This document shows positions 21,380 to 23,637 of a DNA stretch of 23,637 nt, in pieces. The DNA is from Gnetum montanum (lineage: Eukaryota; Streptophyta; Gnetopsida; Gnetales; Gnetaceae). Location of the stretch: the NCBI GenBank assembly GCA_015680685.1, contig MNCI01018080.1, positions 2,947 to 26,583 on the forward strand, written 5' to 3'. Within the stretch, counting starts at the first letter, position 1. Each line of letters opens with the position of its first letter. The notes beneath the pieces were generated by a model. The model was not told the origin of the DNA. It made no database searches and saw nothing but the letters and a program-made list of their open reading frames with translations. A program made the position numbers and the translations under genes.

Positions 21380-21862
21380 TGTGTAACTTAAAACATTTAG
21401 ATACGTTGCCTTGTTTGATTTTAATACACTTTGGCAATGTTGTGATTATGGTAGATTGATTATTTTAATATTATTTTATTATTATTTTGCTTAGATGACT
21501 ACAAGAGTTTGTTAGAAAGGTTTAACTCTCACAAATTAGTGATTTTAATATTAATTTATTAGTTAAACCTTCTGGGAGTTAGAAAAATTCCAAAAAAAAT
21601 TTCATTAAAAACCAAAGGTTTGTGGCCCTCATGACGTAGAGCTCATCTCCAATAGTTGTAGGATTAAAGAATGAGGTTAATCAGATAAGTGGTTCACGAG
21701 TTATTGGCTCTGGAAGGTTTTGGGCTCTTGGAACGACAAAAACTCCTTATGCATTTGAGAGAAATGTGCAAAAAATGCTAAGTGCTTGTATATATATATA
21801 CAATTTTTGAGCTACATTGACACAATCACGTTGATGGGGTCACATTAATGCAGTTGTATTCA
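21380..21862 (-). repeat. partial 5' LTR candidate
   Basis: Positions 21818-21862 (CACGTTGATGGGGTCACATT region) match the 3' LTR near 18186-18228 (TGCGTCAATGGGATCGCATT). TATATATATA at 21787-21798 occupies the promoter position. The inner edge TGTGTAAC at 21380 resembles the 3' LTR edge TGTGTAAG. The outer end lacks the expected GACTCATCA, so the copy is truncated or replaced there. Confidence 0.45.
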
Positions 21863-23460
21863 AAAATTTTGCACTTTAAAAATCTAAGTAAAAAAAAAAG
21901 GTTTTTGAATAAAGATGGAGTGCAAAGGAAACCAAAAAAGCCAAGAATATGATGGAATGCATGAAGAGGGCTAGAATATTTATAAAAAATGAGATTTCAT
22001 GTGGAGAATATTGGATAAGGAGTGCAAAACTTAATCTAATCAATGTGTAATGTAGAAGATTTAAAAGCAAAAATACCTAAGGGATGAGGAACTTAACGAG
22101 CCTAACCAAGGAGTATGCAAATGGGTCATCTCCATAATAGGCTCATGCACTTGATGCCCTTGCATTCCCTCAAACCAAGGAGTTTGTGGCTCCCATGAAT
22201 GACTAATGGTTGTGGTTGATTAAGGACCAAATCACCAAAGAAACCATCAAATAACTTTGATCGTATCAAATAAAGACATTGAAACAAACATGAGAAAGGT
22301 AGTGAGGTGGCTAATGGAGAGCATAGGTGGATGAGAGAGTGTGGAATGGAGTCATGTATTGTGGTCACATGAAGTCCCTCATGGATTTTGTGGTTAATAT
22401 GATTGGATAATGTTCATCCTTAGTCTGAATTAAGACAAACTTCTTTCAGTGAATTTGCATTAACACTCTTGGACTAGTTCATCGCCCCAAGGCACAAGAA
22501 CATCCTCATAGAGCAATAACCATTCCAAAAAGAGAAGAAAAGGGAAGCATAAAGTGAGAAGGGCCTTAGTTAAAGGGTGCCTTCAAGCATGGGTAACATG
22601 TCTTTCTAGCCCCATAACCAATGCTTCTAGCTCGATACTAAGTCTAAGGGATTGTTTTGAATTTCCATTATTTTTTTTGTTGTGTGCTTTTTTGGGATTT
22701 TTGAATGGAAACCACATCATGCAAAGACTTAGCTTCTTGTTATTGGTTGACATAGGAATGGAAAAGGACTTGTGAAGATACTGATGGACCCAGAGAAGGT
22801 AGGCAAGTACAAAAAATGTCAAATCCCCTTAAAGTCACATCCTTGTCTATCCATTTAATCCATCCCAGGTTTGGAAACTACCAAGGCACAAGTTCATTTA
22901 AGTTGCATTGAAGAAGGAATCTCATCCTTCCAAAACAAGGAAACACCATAGAGTTGTGTGGATAAGTGGATGATGTAGACTCACTATCTCTTATCATGAA
23001 AATAAACCATGTTTTAGTTATCAACATCAAAATTCAAAGATAGAATCTAGACATTAGTAATCAAATAACATTGTGGTACAAACCACCATTAATTAATAGC
23101 TACAGTTGTACAAAGTCCTAGTGATAATAAAGGAAGAAGAAAAGAAAATGATGAGAAAAATCCAAACCAAATAAAGTAAAATATATAGAAAAAATCATAA
23201 AATATTTAAGAAAGAGAAAACATACTAAAAATGATGTAAAAAAAAAACTTGTGAAAAATAGGAACAGAAATGAAAAACTGAGGAGCCACTTTGATTGTTT
23301 CAACATGGATGGCCATATCCCCCATGACTAAGTTGGAAGGAGGAGATTTGAAAAATTAAGCATGCTTGTCTATTTGTTGAGGTATTTTGGTCATTGGTTA
23401 TCTTAGGTTCTTAGAAAGGCTTCAGTTCTCGTGTGTTGACCAGTAGCTTTTTATTTAGGC
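21863..23460. other. no recognisable gene or element
   Basis: AT-rich sequence with short, unconvincing open frames on both strands. A purine-rich plus strand at 23125-23280 gives a false Phe-rich minus frame. Old transposon sequence is likely but no motif supports it. Confidence 0.5.
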
Positions 23461-23496
23461 TTTTAGGTTCATAAATCAACATGGCTGATGAGACGT

Positions 23497-23579
23497 GATA
23501 TCGCATGCACCGCGATATCGCGTCGTCCCCTGTGATATCGTGTACGCGATATCGCGGTCTACTGCCAAATCTATAAATA
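23497..23579 (+). promoter_or_regulatory. GATATC palindrome cluster and TATA box at the window edge
   Basis: Four GATATC cores start at 23497, 23514, 23534 and 23548. Two of them are perfect 12-bp palindromes, CGCGATATCGCG, at 23511-23522 and 23545-23556. CTATAAATA follows at 23571-23579, so a transcript would begin near 23600 and run out of the window. The block is CpG-rich in an otherwise CpG-poor region. It may be the promoter of a gene or the U3 of an LTR. Confidence 0.5.
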
Positions 23580-23637
23580 AGAGGCGGCACTCCCCTCATT
23601 TCTCATCCTAGGCTAGAAGTAGCAAAGCTCTGGCAGT

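Larger units (their letters stand above)
17750..21862 (-). mobile_element. non-autonomous LTR retroelement carrying an unknown ORF
   Basis: In minus-strand order: a partial 5' LTR (about 21862-21380), a single long ORF (21344-18481), a short untranslated part, a polypurine-like tract and a 3' LTR. No protease, reverse transcriptase, RNase H or integrase motifs are visible in the roughly 3.1-kb interior. The sequence ahead of the tract reads LEDKFSFNCGGMM, similar to what often precedes the 3' LTR in plant Ty3/gypsy elements. This suggests, but does not prove, descent from that group. No primer binding site could be recognised. Confidence 0.6.

Noticed and set aside
23118-23306. Phe-rich minus ORF
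   Set aside because: It is the complement of a purine-rich low-complexity stretch, with no motif.
23411-23599. 62-codon minus ORF across the palindrome cluster
   Set aside because: Arg/Tyr/Asp codons arise from the repeated GATATC palindromes; no family resemblance.

Overview
The window looks like nuclear DNA of a seed plant. The one clear gene is a 20-exon plant mitochondrial-type aconitase with GT-AG introns, plant-style TATA and poly(A) signals and an N-terminal organelle presequence. Everything downstream of it is AT-rich intergenic DNA packed with old, broken retroelements. That mixture would suit a large, repeat-rich genome such as a gymnosperm, but the sequence alone does not fix the taxon.

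Layout. Positions 1-846 hold a decayed 24-bp tandem array, a TATA box, a leader with an imperfect ~59-bp duplication, and a small unrecognised ORF (439-846). Positions 847-2030 show no convincing gene. Positions 2032-8473 form the aconitase locus: promoter elements and TATA at 2061, a leader with two upstream ORFs, coding exons 2451-8309 and AATAAA at 8468. The spliced protein is 1010 residues, with all expected active-site and iron-sulfur motifs.

Positions 8474-11640 are gene-free, AT-rich DNA with a perfect 25-bp duplication, an LTR-like stretch, a cluster of ~34-bp repeats and a tRNA-derived SINE head. On the minus strand, about 16558 down to about 11650, lies a degenerate plant L1-type LINE. 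It has ORF1 with a DUF4283-like region and zinc knuckle, endonuclease, reverse transcriptase, and a C-terminal zinc-knuckle region. A ~450-bp AT minisatellite of about 22 units sits inside its 3' coding part.

Positions 16575-18244 are tandem direct repeats: two diverged ~360-bp copies, then two ~465-495-bp LTR-like copies. The second LTR copy, a polypurine tract, a long decayed ORF (21344 down to 18481) and a partial distal LTR (about 21380-21860) together form a minus-strand LTR element. It carries about 950 codons of a protein I do not recognise and no visible gag-pol. The rest has no recognisable gene until a CpG-rich cluster of GATATC palindromes ahead of a TATA box at the right edge (23497-23579), probably the promoter of a gene or LTR beyond the window.

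Only the aconitase gene has an assignable cellular role: citrate/isocitrate interconversion in the TCA cycle, and possibly in the cytosol. The retroelements are all broken. The most unusual items are the LTR element with the unknown ORF, the minisatellite inside the LINE, and the palindrome cluster at the right edge.
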